From Acidimicrobiia bacterium (GTDB taxonomy: Bacteria; Actinomycetota; Acidimicrobiia; Acidimicrobiales; Ilumatobacteraceae), in the NCBI GenBank assembly GCA_030425785.1, contig JAUHYJ010000018.1, positions 1 to 15,076 of the forward strand: a stretch of 15,076 bases of DNA. Reading direction: 5' to 3'. The position numbers and the translations under genes are program-made. Under the pieces are notes generated by a model that did no database searches, was not told the DNA's origin, and saw nothing but the letters and a program-made list of their open reading frames with translations. Below are positions 1 to 8,357 of the stretch, piece after piece. Position 1 is the stretch's first letter, and every line of letters begins with the position of its first letter.

Positions 1-1
1 G

Positions 2-289
2 ATCGCGCTCCCGATGTGGGGATTCGCGTTCTGGATGGCGACGCCCGGTGCGTTCTCGCTGCTCGCCGAACGCTCGCGCTACCCGAGCGAGCGCGCCGGC
101 GATGCGCAGGCGGTCATGGCGGCCGGGCGCGTGATCGGGCCGCTCGTCGGCGGTGCCGCGTACGCCGTGTCGCCGGCCCTGCTCGGCGTCGTCGGCGGAG
201 GCGTCATGGCGGTGTCGGCACTGGCGATGCTGTACATCGAGTGGCGCATCCACCCCGAAGCGCTCGGCGAACTGGTCGCCTTCTCGTGA
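2..289 (+). CDS. MFS transporter, C-terminal part (cut by window edge)
   Basis: This is the last 95 residues of a polytopic membrane protein whose 5' end lies outside the window. Two hydrophobic helices are visible, around AGRVIGPLVGGAAYAVSPAL and GVVGGGVMAVSALAMLYI. The pattern 'MAAGRVIGPLVGGAAYA' is typical of the TM11 region of major facilitator superfamily drug or metabolite exporters, and the chain ends in a short cytoplasmic tail. The stop codon TGA (287-289) overlaps the GTG start of the next MFS gene in a GTGA arrangement, so the two are very likely co-transcribed and translationally coupled. The substrate cannot be told from this fragment. The MFS assignment is by helix pattern and context. 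Confidence 0.7.
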   Translation: MALPMWGFAFWMATPGAFSLLAERSRYPSERAGDAQAVMAAGRVIGPLVGGAAYAVSPALLGVVGGGVMAVSALAMLYIEWRIHPEALGELVAFS

Positions 290-1485
290 CCGCGGGCTGG
301 CGGTTGCAGGTCAGCCTGCTCGGCCTGGTCACGATCGGCGCGTTCGGCGTCGTGCTCTACGCCTTCGGTGCATTCGTCGCGCCGATCGAGGCCGACACCG
401 GCTGGTCGAACGCCTCGATCTCGGCGGCGTTCTCGATCTCGACGATCGCCGGCGGGATCATGGCACTCGGTACCGGCCGGCTGCTCGACCGCACCGGCGC
501 GCAGCCGGTCATGGCGACCACGCTCGCCGGCGGCTCGATCCTGTTGTGGCTGAGCTCGTACGCCGAGTCGGCCGGGCAGTTCGTCGCCGCCTGGGGGGCG
601 GGCGGGGCGATCGTGTCGGCCGGACTGCTCTACAACACCACGATGGCGGTCACCACCCGGGTCACCCCGGTCGCCGACCGACCGAGCGCGTTCACGTGGC
701 TCACCGTCATCGGCGGCCTGGCATCGCCGATCGCCTTCCCCCTCGCCGGCGTGTTCATCGAGGCGTGGGGGTGGCGGCCCGCCGTGCGCGCCATGGTCGT
801 ATTCATGGTGATCTGCACGGTGCCGGCACTCGTGTGGGTCCGCGGCGATCGCCGCGCCCTCGTCGCCACCGAGCACGACGAACCCGGCTTCGACGACGTT
901 CGGTCGGCGCTCCGCTCCCCCGTCGTCGTCCGGTGGCTGGTGGCGAGCTCACTCGCGATGGCCGGTCTCGTCGCGGTCCAGGTCCACCACGTCGGGGCCA
1001 TCGAGGCGACCGGCGTCTCGATCGGTCTGGCGTCGACGCTGGCCGGGATCCGTGGCCTGCTCTCGCTGCCGGGCCGGGCTGCGGCCGCGACCGTCACCCG
1101 CCGCATCGGGCTCGTGAACGCACTGCGAGCCGTCTACGCCGTGATGTCCGTCGGGACACTCGCGCTGGTCGCCGCCGGGTCGATCGCCTGGGTGTGGGTG
1201 TTCGTCGTCCTGACCGGCCTGGCCTTCGGATCGGTCTCGCCGCTCCAGGGCCTCTACGCCGCCGAGCTGTACGGCCGACGACGGATCGGCACCCTGATGG
1301 GGATGCAGCAGGTGATCGTCGGATCGGCCGGCGCGCTCGGGCCGTTCCTGCTCGGCCTGACCATCGACGCGACGGGCGGGTACGTCACCCTGCTCGTGGT
1401 CGCGACGGTGCTGCAGGTGGTCGCGCTGCTCAGCTACCGCGACCCGGTCACGACCGGCGTCGCAGCACCCGCAGCGACCCCGTGA
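286..1485 (+). CDS. MFS transporter
   Basis: A 399-residue integral membrane protein with about 12 hydrophobic segments, the normal MFS length. Residues 64-74 (GRLLDRTGAQP) match MFS motif A, the loop between TM2 and TM3 (GxLxDRxGxxx). The two six-helix halves are separated by a charged cytoplasmic loop near residues 185-205 (RGDRRALVATEHDEPGFDD). The overall pattern resembles the monocarboxylate/oxalate-formate antiporter branch, but the substrate is not determinable. I chose the GTG at 286 because it overlaps the upstream stop (GTGA) and sits about ten residues before TM1. In-frame sequence upstream of it is a non-hydrophobic arginine-rich shadow of the preceding gene. The 3' end overlaps the converging methyltransferase by 38 bp. 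Confidence 0.85.
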   Translation: MTAGWRLQVSLLGLVTIGAFGVVLYAFGAFVAPIEADTGWSNASISAAFSISTIAGGIMALGTGRLLDRTGAQPVMATTLAGGSILLWLSSYAESAGQFVAAWGAGGAIVSAGLLYNTTMAVTTRVTPVADRPSAFTWLTVIGGLASPIAFPLAGVFIEAWGWRPAVRAMVVFMVICTVPALVWVRGDRRALVATEHDEPGFDDVRSALRSPVVVRWLVASSLAMAGLVAVQVHHVGAIEATGVSIGLASTLAGIRGLLSLPGRAAAATVTRRIGLVNALRAVYAVMSVGTLALVAAGSIAWVWVFVVLTGLAFGSVSPLQGLYAAELYGRRRIGTLMGMQQVIVGSAGALGPFLLGLTIDATGGYVTLLVVATVLQVVALLSYRDPVTTGVAAPAATP

Positions 1486-2082
1486 CCGAGACCTCGTCGA
1501 ACTCGCCGCTCGCCATCGCCGGCAGATAGATCTGTACGGCGGCCGGCCGCCGTCGGCCGGGTCCGGGAACACGTCGTGGATCGCGAGCGTGCCACCCGGC
1601 GCGACGTGCCGCGACCAACCCTCGTAGTCGAGGCGGGCCGGTTCCTCACCGTGACCGCCGTCGACGAACACGAACGCGAGCGGCGTCGACCACGCCGCGG
1701 CGACGGTCGGCGAGCGGCCGACGACGACCACGACGACGTCCTCGAGGCCGGCATCGTGCATCGTGCGCCGGAAGAACGGCAGCGTGTCCATCAGCCCGGT
1801 GCGGGCGTCGACCACCTCGGTGTCGTGGTGCTCCCACCCGGCCTGGTTCTCCTCCGATCCTCGGTGGTGGTCGACGGCGAACAGGGTGGCGCCCACCTGC
1901 TCGGCGGCGGCGCCGAGCCACACCGTCGACCGCCCGCAGTAGCTACCGACCTCGACCCACGGCGCACCCGGCAGGGCGCGTCCGGCAACGACCGCGGCGT
2001 CGAACAGGGCGTCGCCCTCGTCGGGCGGCATGAACCCCTTGGTGGCGAGCGCGAGCTCGCGCCGAGCATCGTCGAGTGGCAC
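1448..2082 (-). pseudogene. class I SAM-dependent methyltransferase, frameshifted near its 3' end
   Basis: The frame from GTG at 2082 encodes a Rossmann-fold methyltransferase of the Methyltransf_24 type. Residues 43-50 (VEVGSYCG) are the SAM-binding glycine motif, D71 (FAVDHH) is the acidic end of beta-2, and 138-144 (VFVDGGH) is the beta-4 motif; IHDVFPDP follows at 168-175. After Y183 (codon 1534-1536) the open frame turns into arginine-rich noise and runs antisense through the MFS gene as far as 949. Adding one base there restores QIYLPAMASGEF and a C-terminus LRVLRRRS ending at TGA (1448-1450), for 211 residues in all. One G is therefore missing from the plus strand near 1534, by mutation or assembly error. 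The methyl acceptor is unknown. The GTG start is supported by a TACGCT box 6 nt upstream. Confidence 0.8.
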
Positions 2083-2088
2083 CCGACG

Positions 2089-2094
2089 AGCGTA
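2089..2094 (-). promoter_or_regulatory. -10 box, leaderless-type promoter of the methyltransferase
   Basis: On the minus strand TACGCT is followed by six bases (CGTCGG) and then the GTG at 2082. This is the spacing expected when transcription begins on the start codon itself. No convincing -35 hexamer is seen, which is common for leaderless actinobacterial promoters. The call rests on position and on recurrence of the pattern at other starts in this window. Confidence 0.5.
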
Positions 2095-2152
2095 CCGGTC
2101 GGGAAATCGTGGCGGCCGGGAACCGGGGCGGCGCCTGCGACGTCCAAGCGAC

Positions 2153-4582
2153 ATGGGTGCTCGGCAACGTCCTCACCGTCCTGCGGTCCTCGCCACGCTC
2201 GCGGCGGCCGCACTCCTCGTCGGCGCGTGCGCCGACAACGGCAGCCCGCCGTCGCAGGTCGCCTCCGGCGACGAGTCCGTCGACGAGTCACCCGACACGA
2301 CGCAGCCGACCGACGACGACACGACGACCACGGTGGGCGGCACGGCGCCGGGCACCACGGAGCACCGAGATGGCGACGTGCCGGGCGCTGGGCGGTTCAC
2401 CCGTGCGCTCGAGCCGTTCGCGGACTGTGCTGCGTTCCTCGACCACGTCCGTGCCGAGGCCCGCGAGCGGGTCGGCCCGTGGGGGCTGAGCAACGACGGC
2501 TGGTGGTGGGTCGACGACCTCGCCGTCGAGGAGATGGCCGAGGACGACATGGCGGCCGACGAGCCCGCCGCCGAGGAGCCGGCCGATGCATCGGACGCCG
2601 GCGCTCCGGGCAGCGCCGGCGACGACGGGGACAGCGACGTCACCGGCACGAACGTGCAGGAAGCGGGCGTCGACGAGCCGGACATCGTGAAGTCCGACGG
2701 CGACCGGATCCTCGCCGTCAGCGACAACCGCCTGTTCATGATCGACATCACCGGCGACGTGCCGGCGATCACCGACCGGCTCGATCTCCCGGAGGGCTGG
2801 GACCACGAGCTGTTCTTCGACGGCGATCGGGCGATCCTGTTCACCAACGGTGGGACGTACCTCGGCGATCCGGCTCCGATCGACGTCACGGTCGGCACCG
2901 TCGACGCCGAGGCCGAGTTCGCCGACGGCGAGATCCCCCCGATCGAGCCGGGCCTCTGGGCGCCCGCTGCACTCGTCATCGAGGTCGATCTGTCCGAACC
3001 CACCGACCTGCGCGTCGCCTCGACGCTGCGGATCGAGGGCAGCTACCTGAGCGCCCGCCGCGTCGGCGACACCGTCCGCATGGCACTGTCGACCGGGCCA
3101 CAGCAGCTCCCGTGGGTGTTCCCCCAGAACCCGTCCGGTGAGGAACGAGCCACCGAGACCAACCGGGCGCTGATCGACGAGACGACGCTCGCCGACTGGA
3201 CGCCGGGCTACGAGCTCGTCGTCGGTGGCGACACCCGGACCGGCGACGTGCTCGCCTGCGATCGTCTGAACCATCCGGACGAGTTCTCCGGGTTCGACGT
3301 GATCTCGGTGCTCGACATCGACATGACGACGGGCATCGCGAACGGGTTCGATCCGTCGAACGCGGTCGGGGTACTCGCCGGCGGCAACACGATCTACAGC
3401 TCGCTCGACCGCTTCTACGTCGCCACGACGAAGTGGGTCGGCCAGGACGACGTCGTCGACGGCCAGGTCGCACCGGTCTGGAACGATGAGTTCGAGACCG
3501 AGCTGCACGCCTTCGAGTTCGTGCCGGGCGCGCCGGCGCGCTACCTCGCGAGCGGGGCCGTCGACGGCAGCCTGCTCAACCAGTTCTCACTCGACGAGCA
3601 CGAGGGCTTCCTGCGGGTGATCACCACCGACGGCTCGCCGTGGAACCAGGACGATCTCAGCTCGACGGGGCTGACCGTGCTGCGCGAGGACGGCGAGACG
3701 CTCGTCCAGGTCGGCCACGTCGGCGGCCTCGGTGAGGGCGAGTCGCTCTACGCCGCACGGCTGCTTGACGAGGTCGGCTTCGCGGTCACGTTCCGCCAGA
3801 TCGACCCGTTCTACGTGCTCGATCTCCGCGACCCGGCCAACCCGCAGGTGACCGGTGAGCTCAAGATCCCCGGCTTCTCGACGTACCTCCACCCCCTCGG
3901 CGACGGGCGGGTGCTCGGCATCGGTCAGAACGCGACCGAGGACGGCCAGGTCACGGGCCTGAAGGTCAGCATGTTCGACGTCAGCGATCCGGCCGCCCCG
4001 CGCGAGACCGCCACCTGGACGCTCGACAACGCCAACTCCGACGCCGAGTACGACCACCGCGCCTTCCAGATCTCCGGCTCGACGGTGATCCTGCCGGTGA
4101 CGCAGTGGGGCGACGACTGGGTCGGCGCCGTGCTGCTCGACGTGTCGGCCGGCATCACCGAGATCGGCCGGGTCACCCACCTGGCGCCCGAGTCCGCGCC
4201 GACGAGCGATTGCCTGCCACTCGGACCCGACGACGTCCCGGAGGAATCGGAGCTGTGGTGGATGGTGACCGACGGCTACGGCCACGTCCAGCTGTGCGGT
4301 GCCGACGACGTCGGGGGGTGGGGGTCGTACTACTGCGACCCGGTCCCCGTCGAGGACGTCCGGTGGTGGACCGACGACCCCGAGTCGATGGACGCCGCGC
4401 TCGAAGCGCTCGGCGCGACGGCCGGCGACCGGGTCGAGATGTGCTGGCCCGACGGCAACTGGCAGCAGCAGATCCGCCGCAGTCTGGTGGCCGACGACGT
4501 GCTCTACACCGTGTCGCGCGACGCACTCCAGGCCAACCGGATGGGCGACCTGTCGACGATCGCCCAGCTCCCGCTGCAGTGA
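2153..4582 (+). CDS. beta-propeller domain lipoprotein (PF09826-like)
   Basis: An 809-residue exported protein. It opens with a basic n-region, a hydrophobic stretch (residues 11-24) and a lipobox LVGAC with C26 as the predicted lipidated cysteine, so it should be anchored to the outer face of the membrane. An acidic Thr/Asp-rich linker follows (about 30-75), then an Ala/Glu/Asp-rich stretch near 125-165. Residues 166-183 contain TNVQEAGVDEPDIVKSDG, the hallmark opening of the secreted beta-propeller family (Beta_propel, PF09826). The remainder is repeated beta-blade sequence to the C-terminus. Family function is unknown; a binding or scaffolding role on the cell surface is an inference. The ATG at 2153 was chosen because it directly precedes the signal peptide. 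No clear ribosome-binding site or TANNNT box is visible before it. Confidence 0.85.
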   Translation: MGARQRPHRPAVLATLAAAALLVGACADNGSPPSQVASGDESVDESPDTTQPTDDDTTTTVGGTAPGTTEHRDGDVPGAGRFTRALEPFADCAAFLDHVRAEARERVGPWGLSNDGWWWVDDLAVEEMAEDDMAADEPAAEEPADASDAGAPGSAGDDGDSDVTGTNVQEAGVDEPDIVKSDGDRILAVSDNRLFMIDITGDVPAITDRLDLPEGWDHELFFDGDRAILFTNGGTYLGDPAPIDVTVGTVDAEAEFADGEIPPIEPGLWAPAALVIEVDLSEPTDLRVASTLRIEGSYLSARRVGDTVRMALSTGPQQLPWVFPQNPSGEERATETNRALIDETTLADWTPGYELVVGGDTRTGDVLACDRLNHPDEFSGFDVISVLDIDMTTGIANGFDPSNAVGVLAGGNTIYSSLDRFYVATTKWVGQDDVVDGQVAPVWNDEFETELHAFEFVPGAPARYLASGAVDGSLLNQFSLDEHEGFLRVITTDGSPWNQDDLSSTGLTVLREDGETLVQVGHVGGLGEGESLYAARLLDEVGFAVTFRQIDPFYVLDLRDPANPQVTGELKIPGFSTYLHPLGDGRVLGIGQNATEDGQVTGLKVSMFDVSDPAAPRETATWTLDNANSDAEYDHRAFQISGSTVILPVTQWGDDWVGAVLLDVSAGITEIGRVTHLAPESAPTSDCLPLGPDDVPEESELWWMVTDGYGHVQLCGADDVGGWGSYYCDPVPVEDVRWWTDDPESMDAALEALGATAGDRVEMCWPDGNWQQQIRRSLVADDVLYTVSRDALQANRMGDLSTIAQLPLQ

Positions 4583-4585
4583 CGC

Positions 4586-4616
4586 CACCGGCGCCGGGCT
4601 CTGCACGGAGCCGGTG
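4586..4616 (+). terminator. hairpin after the beta-propeller gene, possible terminator
   Basis: The 55-bp gap after the stop holds CACCGGC at 4586-4592 and its complement GCCGGTG at 4610-4616. An alternative inner stem is CCGGgCTC with GAGCCGG, carrying one bulged G. The two stems exclude each other. No T-run follows, so an intrinsic terminator is only a possibility. Confidence 0.3.
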
Positions 4617-4623
4617 CGCCCGT

Positions 4624-4636
4624 GCCACGATGTGGC
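4624..4636. promoter_or_regulatory. perfect inverted repeat before the thioesterase start, operator-like
   Basis: GCCAC-GAT-GTGGC is a perfect 5+3+5 palindrome ending one base before the ATG at 4638. Its centre overlaps CACGAT, which lies 6 nt before the ATG and is one base off the TANNNT box used elsewhere in this window. A repressor binding here would cover the presumed transcription start. This is inference from sequence only. Confidence 0.35.
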
Positions 4637-4637
4637 C

Positions 4638-5489
4638 ATGGGCTCGGCGCTGGACGACCTGATCGAACTCCTCGACCTCGAGGCGATCGAGGTCAACATC
4701 TTCCGCGGTATCCAGCCCGACGAGGACCGTCAGCGGGTCTTCGGCGGCCAGGTGGCCGGCCAGGCGCTCGTCGCCGCGTCCCGTACCGTCGAAGAACCCG
4801 ATCGCCACGTGCACTCGCTGCACGCCTACTTCCTGCGACCCGGCGACCCGGCCGTGCCGATCCTCTACACCGTCGACCGGATCCGCGACGGCCGCAGCTT
4901 CACCACCCGCCGGGTCGTCGCGATCCAGCACGGCCGGCCGATCTTCAACCTGCAGGCCAGCTTCCACCGGCCGGAGGACGGGCTCGACCACGCGCTCGCG
5001 ATGCCGGCGGACGTGGCCGACCCGGACACGCTCCCCACGTATCGCGAGCGTCTCGAGCCGCACCGCGCCCGGGTCGCCGACTGGATCGACCGGCCGCGAC
5101 CGATCGACACGCGCTACGTACCACCCGACCATGCGTTCGAGCCCGACCTGAAGACCCCTGGCCAGCTCGTGTGGATGCGGGCCGACGGAGCGCTGCCGGA
5201 CGACCCGGTGCTGCACGCGTGCATCGTCACCTACGCCAGCGACATGACCCTGCTCGACACGTCGTTGCGCCCGGCCGGCGTGTCGTCGCTCACCCACGAC
5301 CTCATGATGGCGAGCCTCGACCACGTGATGTGGTTCCACCGACCGTTCCGCGCCGACGAATGGCTGCTGTACCAGCAGGAGTCGGTGTCGGCCTCGTCGA
5401 ATCGAGGGCTCGCGCGGGGCGAGATCTTCACGGCCGACGGCCACCTGGCCGTGAGCGTGATGCAGGAAGGGCTGATCCGGGTCCTGTGA
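4638..5489 (+). CDS. tesB: acyl-CoA thioesterase II (TesB family)
   Basis: A 283-residue double-hotdog thioesterase, close to the 286 residues of E. coli TesB, which hydrolyses acyl-CoA to free fatty acid and CoA in the cytoplasm. The first hotdog holds VFGGQVAGQALVAAS (34-48) and HSLHAYFLRPGDP (59-71). The second holds YASDMTLLDTS, ASLDHVMWFHRPFR and VMQEGLIR. The E. coli catalytic residues D204, T228 and Q278 correspond at a constant offset to D202, S226 and Q276, so threonine is replaced by serine, a conservative change. The ATG at 4638 fits the family N-terminus. The stop overlaps the GTG start of the sugar dehydrogenase-like gene (GTGA), implying co-expression, although no shared pathway is evident. 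Confidence 0.92.
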   Translation: MGSALDDLIELLDLEAIEVNIFRGIQPDEDRQRVFGGQVAGQALVAASRTVEEPDRHVHSLHAYFLRPGDPAVPILYTVDRIRDGRSFTTRRVVAIQHGRPIFNLQASFHRPEDGLDHALAMPADVADPDTLPTYRERLEPHRARVADWIDRPRPIDTRYVPPDHAFEPDLKTPGQLVWMRADGALPDDPVLHACIVTYASDMTLLDTSLRPAGVSSLTHDLMMASLDHVMWFHRPFRADEWLLYQQESVSASSNRGLARGEIFTADGHLAVSVMQEGLIRVL

Positions 5490-6877
5490 ACACGACCGCT
5501 GCTCCCCCCACCACCGCCCTCGTCGGCATGATCGCCGCGGTGCTCGTGCTGGCCGCGTGCTCCGAAAACGGCGACAGCGCCGACCCCGGCACCGGGGTCG
5601 AGATCGTCACCACGACGACCGCGGCGTCTCCGGCGTCGAGCGCTCCTCGATCCACCGACCCGCCGTCGACGGCGATGCCCTCGACGACGAGCGACACGAC
5701 GACCGACTCGACGACGCCGGCCACGACGACGTCCGACACGACGACCGACTCGACGACGCCCGACACGACGACGCCCGCCACGACATCGACGACGGTGCCG
5801 CCGCGGGTCGGTGAGCCGTCGGTGGCCGTCGAGCTCGTCGCCGACTTCGATCGTCCGGTCGATCTGGTGGTGCGGCCGGGGGACCCGGCATTCCACATCG
5901 TGAACCAGACCGGCACCGTGGTCCGCTTCGACCCGGAGACCGGTGATCGCACGGTCACGCTCGACGTGGCCGGCCGCATCGCCGGCGGCGGCGAGCAGGG
6001 ATTGCTGGGCCTCGAGTTCTCGCCGACCGGCGACCTCGCCTACGTGAACCTCACCGCCAACGGTGGCGACACCGTCATCTCCGAGTTCGCCGTCGGCGAC
6101 GACGGCGTGCTCGACCCCGGCAGCGAGCGGGTGCTGCTGACCGTCGATCAGCCGTACTCGAACCACAACGCGGGCGACCTCGCGTTCGGCCCCGACGGGT
6201 TGCTCTACATCCCGCTCGGCGACGGCGGATCCGGTGGTGACCCCGAACGCCGGGCGAGCGACCCGTCGAGCCTGCTCGGCTCGCTGCTCCGGATCGACCC
6301 GACGCCGGGCGACGACCTGCCGTACACGATCCCGGACGACAATCCGTTCGCCACCGGCCCGTTCGAGGGCGTCGACGGACGGCCCGAGGTGTTCGCCTGG
6401 GGCCTGCGCAACCCGTGGAAGATCGCCTTCGACCCACCCGAGGGTCGGCTCTGGATCCCCGATGTCGGTCAGAACCGGTTCGAGGAGGTCAATCGCGTCG
6501 ATCCCCTCGGCGATACCGTCGCCGGCTGGGGTGTCGACTTCGGGTGGAGCGCGTTCGAGGGCACCGAGCGGTTCAACGACGACGTCCCGGTCACCGGCGA
6601 CGAGCTGCCACCCGTGTTGACCTACGAGCACGGCGCCGACGGATGCTCGGTGTCGGGCGGCGAGGTGTACCGCGGGTCGGCGATCCGCGAGCTCGCGCCG
6701 GCGTTCGTGTTCAGCGACTACTGCTCGGGCATCCTGTGGGCGTACGACCTCGACGGCGCCCGCGTGCTGACGCTCCTCGAGGGCCTCGACGGCGTCACGG
6801 CGGTGCGAGCCGGGCCCGACGGCGAGCTGTACGTGCTCCAGGCGGGCGGCGGACTGCTGCGGCTCGTGCCCGGCTGA
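5486..6877 (+). CDS. PQQ-type glucose/sorbosone dehydrogenase-like lipoprotein
   Basis: A 463-residue exported protein of the six-bladed GSDH propeller family (PF07995), related to soluble aldose sugar dehydrogenases and HHIP-like proteins. A hydrophobic segment (11-22) leads to lipobox VLAAC with C25. The n-region unusually has no Lys or Arg. A Thr/Ser/Asp/Pro linker spans roughly 42-104 and contains a 2 x 14-residue repeat. The propeller shows EQGLLGLEFSP (170-180), YSNHNAGDLAFGPDG (224-238), PLGDGGSGGDP and EVFAWGLRNPWKIAFD (301-316), the conserved blade motifs of the family. It probably oxidises sugars or alcohols at the cell surface if PQQ is available, but many actinobacterial members have no proven substrate. 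It starts at GTG 5486 inside the thioesterase stop; ATG 5528 would cut into the signal sequence. Confidence 0.85.
   Translation: MNTTAAPPTTALVGMIAAVLVLAACSENGDSADPGTGVEIVTTTTAASPASSAPRSTDPPSTAMPSTTSDTTTDSTTPATTTSDTTTDSTTPDTTTPATTSTTVPPRVGEPSVAVELVADFDRPVDLVVRPGDPAFHIVNQTGTVVRFDPETGDRTVTLDVAGRIAGGGEQGLLGLEFSPTGDLAYVNLTANGGDTVISEFAVGDDGVLDPGSERVLLTVDQPYSNHNAGDLAFGPDGLLYIPLGDGGSGGDPERRASDPSSLLGSLLRIDPTPGDDLPYTIPDDNPFATGPFEGVDGRPEVFAWGLRNPWKIAFDPPEGRLWIPDVGQNRFEEVNRVDPLGDTVAGWGVDFGWSAFEGTERFNDDVPVTGDELPPVLTYEHGADGCSVSGGEVYRGSAIRELAPAFVFSDYCSGILWAYDLDGARVLTLLEGLDGVTAVRAGPDGELYVLQAGGGLLRLVPG
5687..5770 (+). repeat. tandem 42-bp repeat encoding the lipoprotein linker
   Basis: Two adjacent 42-bp units (5687-5728 and 5729-5770) encode TSDTTTDSTTPATT and TSDTTTDSTTPDTT. 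They differ at only a few bases. The repeat sits between the lipid anchor and the propeller domain, so copy-number change would alter tether length without a frameshift. Confidence 0.9.
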
Positions 6878-6881
6878 GCGG

Positions 6882-8270
6882 TCAGCTGACGCGTTCGAAT
6901 TCGGTGCGCCGCTCGTCGACGTCGACCGATTCGAGCCGGACGCGCACGTCGTCGCCCGGATCGACCCGGCGAGCCGTGATCCGGGTCAGCACCGCCGGAT
7001 CGCTGATCTGGATCTCGACCCCCCGGTCGCTCTCGTCGACGACGACGGCGTCGAAGATCTCACCCTCACGTCCGGCCAGCACGACCGCTTCGGCGAGTTC
7101 GACGGCGGCTCGCTCGGCTCGGCCGGCACGCTGATCGCCGAGCGCCATCGCCTTCGGCAGCGTCTCGAACGCGGCGCCGATCTCGTCGGGAACGGAACGG
7201 CCGGCGGAGATCGCCAGCATGGCCTCGATGACGTAGCGGTCCTGCAGCCGCCGCAGGGGTGCGGTGGCCTGGGCGTAGGCAGCAGCGATGGCCGAGTGCC
7301 ACGGTGGGCGTTCGGGATCGTAGGGCTCGTAGCCGGCGCCGCCGGCGGCCCGGCGCACGGCGAGCAGGAACGCGGAGGTCCGCGGATCGTCTCGATCGAG
7401 CGATCGTTCGAAGGCATCGAGCGGCACGTCCGTCGGCCACTCGAGCCCGAACGCGCGGGCGCTGTGGCGAAGTCGACGGTAGCGGCGCTCGTCGACGTCG
7501 GGCATCGTGCGGAACAGGCCGGTGCCGGCCTCGAGCAGTGCGTCGGCGACGGCCAGGTTCGTCGCCAACGACAGGGCGGCGTTCTGCTCCTCGGATTCGA
7601 GCCGGGGCCGGAACACGAGCGAGTACCGACCGGACGCATCACGATCGATCTCCTGTTCGGGGAACTCGACCCGTGGCGCGCCGCGCGCCGCTTCGGCGGC
7701 CTCGATCCGGCGGTGCAGCTCGTCGAAGCCGGCCGGGAGGTCGTCGGCGGTCACCGAGTCGTAGGCGAGCTTCGCACGGTTGCGGATCAGTGCCCGCTCG
7801 ACCCCGTCGATCCGGCTGACACCGTCGTCGGCGACGCGCACGGTGAACACGACGGCCGGACGGTCGACGTCGGGCAGGAGGCTCGCCGCGCCCTCTGACA
7901 GGACCGGCGGGTACAGCGTCGCACGCTCGTCGGGCAAGTAGACGGTGACACCGCGCTCGAACGCCTCGCGGTCGAGCGCGTCACCGGGGCGGACGAACCA
8001 CCCGACGTCGGCGATCGCATAGTGCAGGATGATGTCGTCGCCCGCCACCTCGACGTGAAACGCCTGGTCGAGGTCGACCGACGACTCGGGGTCGAGGGTG
8101 ACGAAGCGTTCCGAGGTCCGGTCGCGGTGTTCGGCGCCGGGCACTCGGGCGGCCGCCTGTTCGGCTGCGACGAGCACCTCGGGCGGGAACGACGTCGGGA
8201 TCTCGAACTCGGCCCGGATGCGGTCGAGTCCCGCATGCATCGCCTCCTGCACCGCCGACCGCACCCGCAT
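6882..8270 (-). CDS. RNB-domain exoribonuclease (RNase II/R family, short form)
   Basis: A 462-residue cytoplasmic protein dominated by an RNB catalytic domain, which degrades RNA 3' to 5' using Mg2+. Residues 56-70 (FVTLDPESSVDLDQA) give the metal site: D60, D66 and D68 match E. coli RNase II D201, D207 and D209, while Q69 sits where D210 would be. Further family motifs are HYAIADVGWFVRPGDALD, YPPVLSEGAASLLPDVDRPA and APLRRLQDRYVIEAML. A small beta-rich C-terminal part may be OB-like; no N-terminal cold-shock domains are present, as in short actinobacterial members. ATG 8270 is chosen because the in-frame extension upstream translates the palindromic element at 8358 and because TAGGGT lies 8 nt before it. 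The stop is 4 bp from the converging dehydrogenase stop. Confidence 0.88.
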   Translation of the reverse strand: MRVRSAVQEAMHAGLDRIRAEFEIPTSFPPEVLVAAEQAAARVPGAEHRDRTSERFVTLDPESSVDLDQAFHVEVAGDDIILHYAIADVGWFVRPGDALDREAFERGVTVYLPDERATLYPPVLSEGAASLLPDVDRPAVVFTVRVADDGVSRIDGVERALIRNRAKLAYDSVTADDLPAGFDELHRRIEAAEAARGAPRVEFPEQEIDRDASGRYSLVFRPRLESEEQNAALSLATNLAVADALLEAGTGLFRTMPDVDERRYRRLRHSARAFGLEWPTDVPLDAFERSLDRDDPRTSAFLLAVRRAAGGAGYEPYDPERPPWHSAIAAAYAQATAPLRRLQDRYVIEAMLAISAGRSVPDEIGAAFETLPKAMALGDQRAGRAERAAVELAEAVVLAGREGEIFDAVVVDESDRGVEIQISDPAVLTRITARRVDPGDDVRVRLESVDVDERRTEFERVS

Positions 8271-8278
8271 GATGACGC

Positions 8279-8284
8279 ACCCTA
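8279..8284 (-). promoter_or_regulatory. -10 box, leaderless-type promoter of the RNB gene
   Basis: The minus strand reads TAGGGT, then eight bases, then the ATG at 8270. It matches the TANNNT pattern seen before other genes here and supports the shorter RNB start. No -35 hexamer is recognised. Confidence 0.4.
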
Positions 8285-8357
8285 CAAACCAGAACTCCCT
8301 GTCCCCCGCCGCGACCCGTCGCGACCCGCCGCGCGCACCGACGGGGCCTCTGGCTTC

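Noticed and set aside
949..1447. Continuation of the methyltransferase frame antisense to the MFS gene
   Set aside because: It is arginine-rich, low in hydrophobic pattern and begins exactly at the inferred frameshift, so it is a GC-rich antisense shadow.
2030..2152. Upstream extension of the beta-propeller lipoprotein frame
   Set aside because: It would overlap the divergent methyltransferase 5' end and bury the signal peptide; ATG 2153 starts directly at a basic n-region.
5429..5979. Antisense open frame of Val/Ser-rich repeats across the lipoprotein linker
   Set aside because: It is the reverse complement of the Thr/Asp-rich tandem repeat and lacks independent start signals.
6873..6886. 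Short palindrome GCTGA-GCGG-TCAGC between two convergent genes
   Set aside because: It is formed by the two facing stop codons (TGA and TCA) plus a few bases; a 5-bp stem with no T-run is not a credible terminator. Its start resembles CTGAGCGG of the element, but the rest of the arm is absent.
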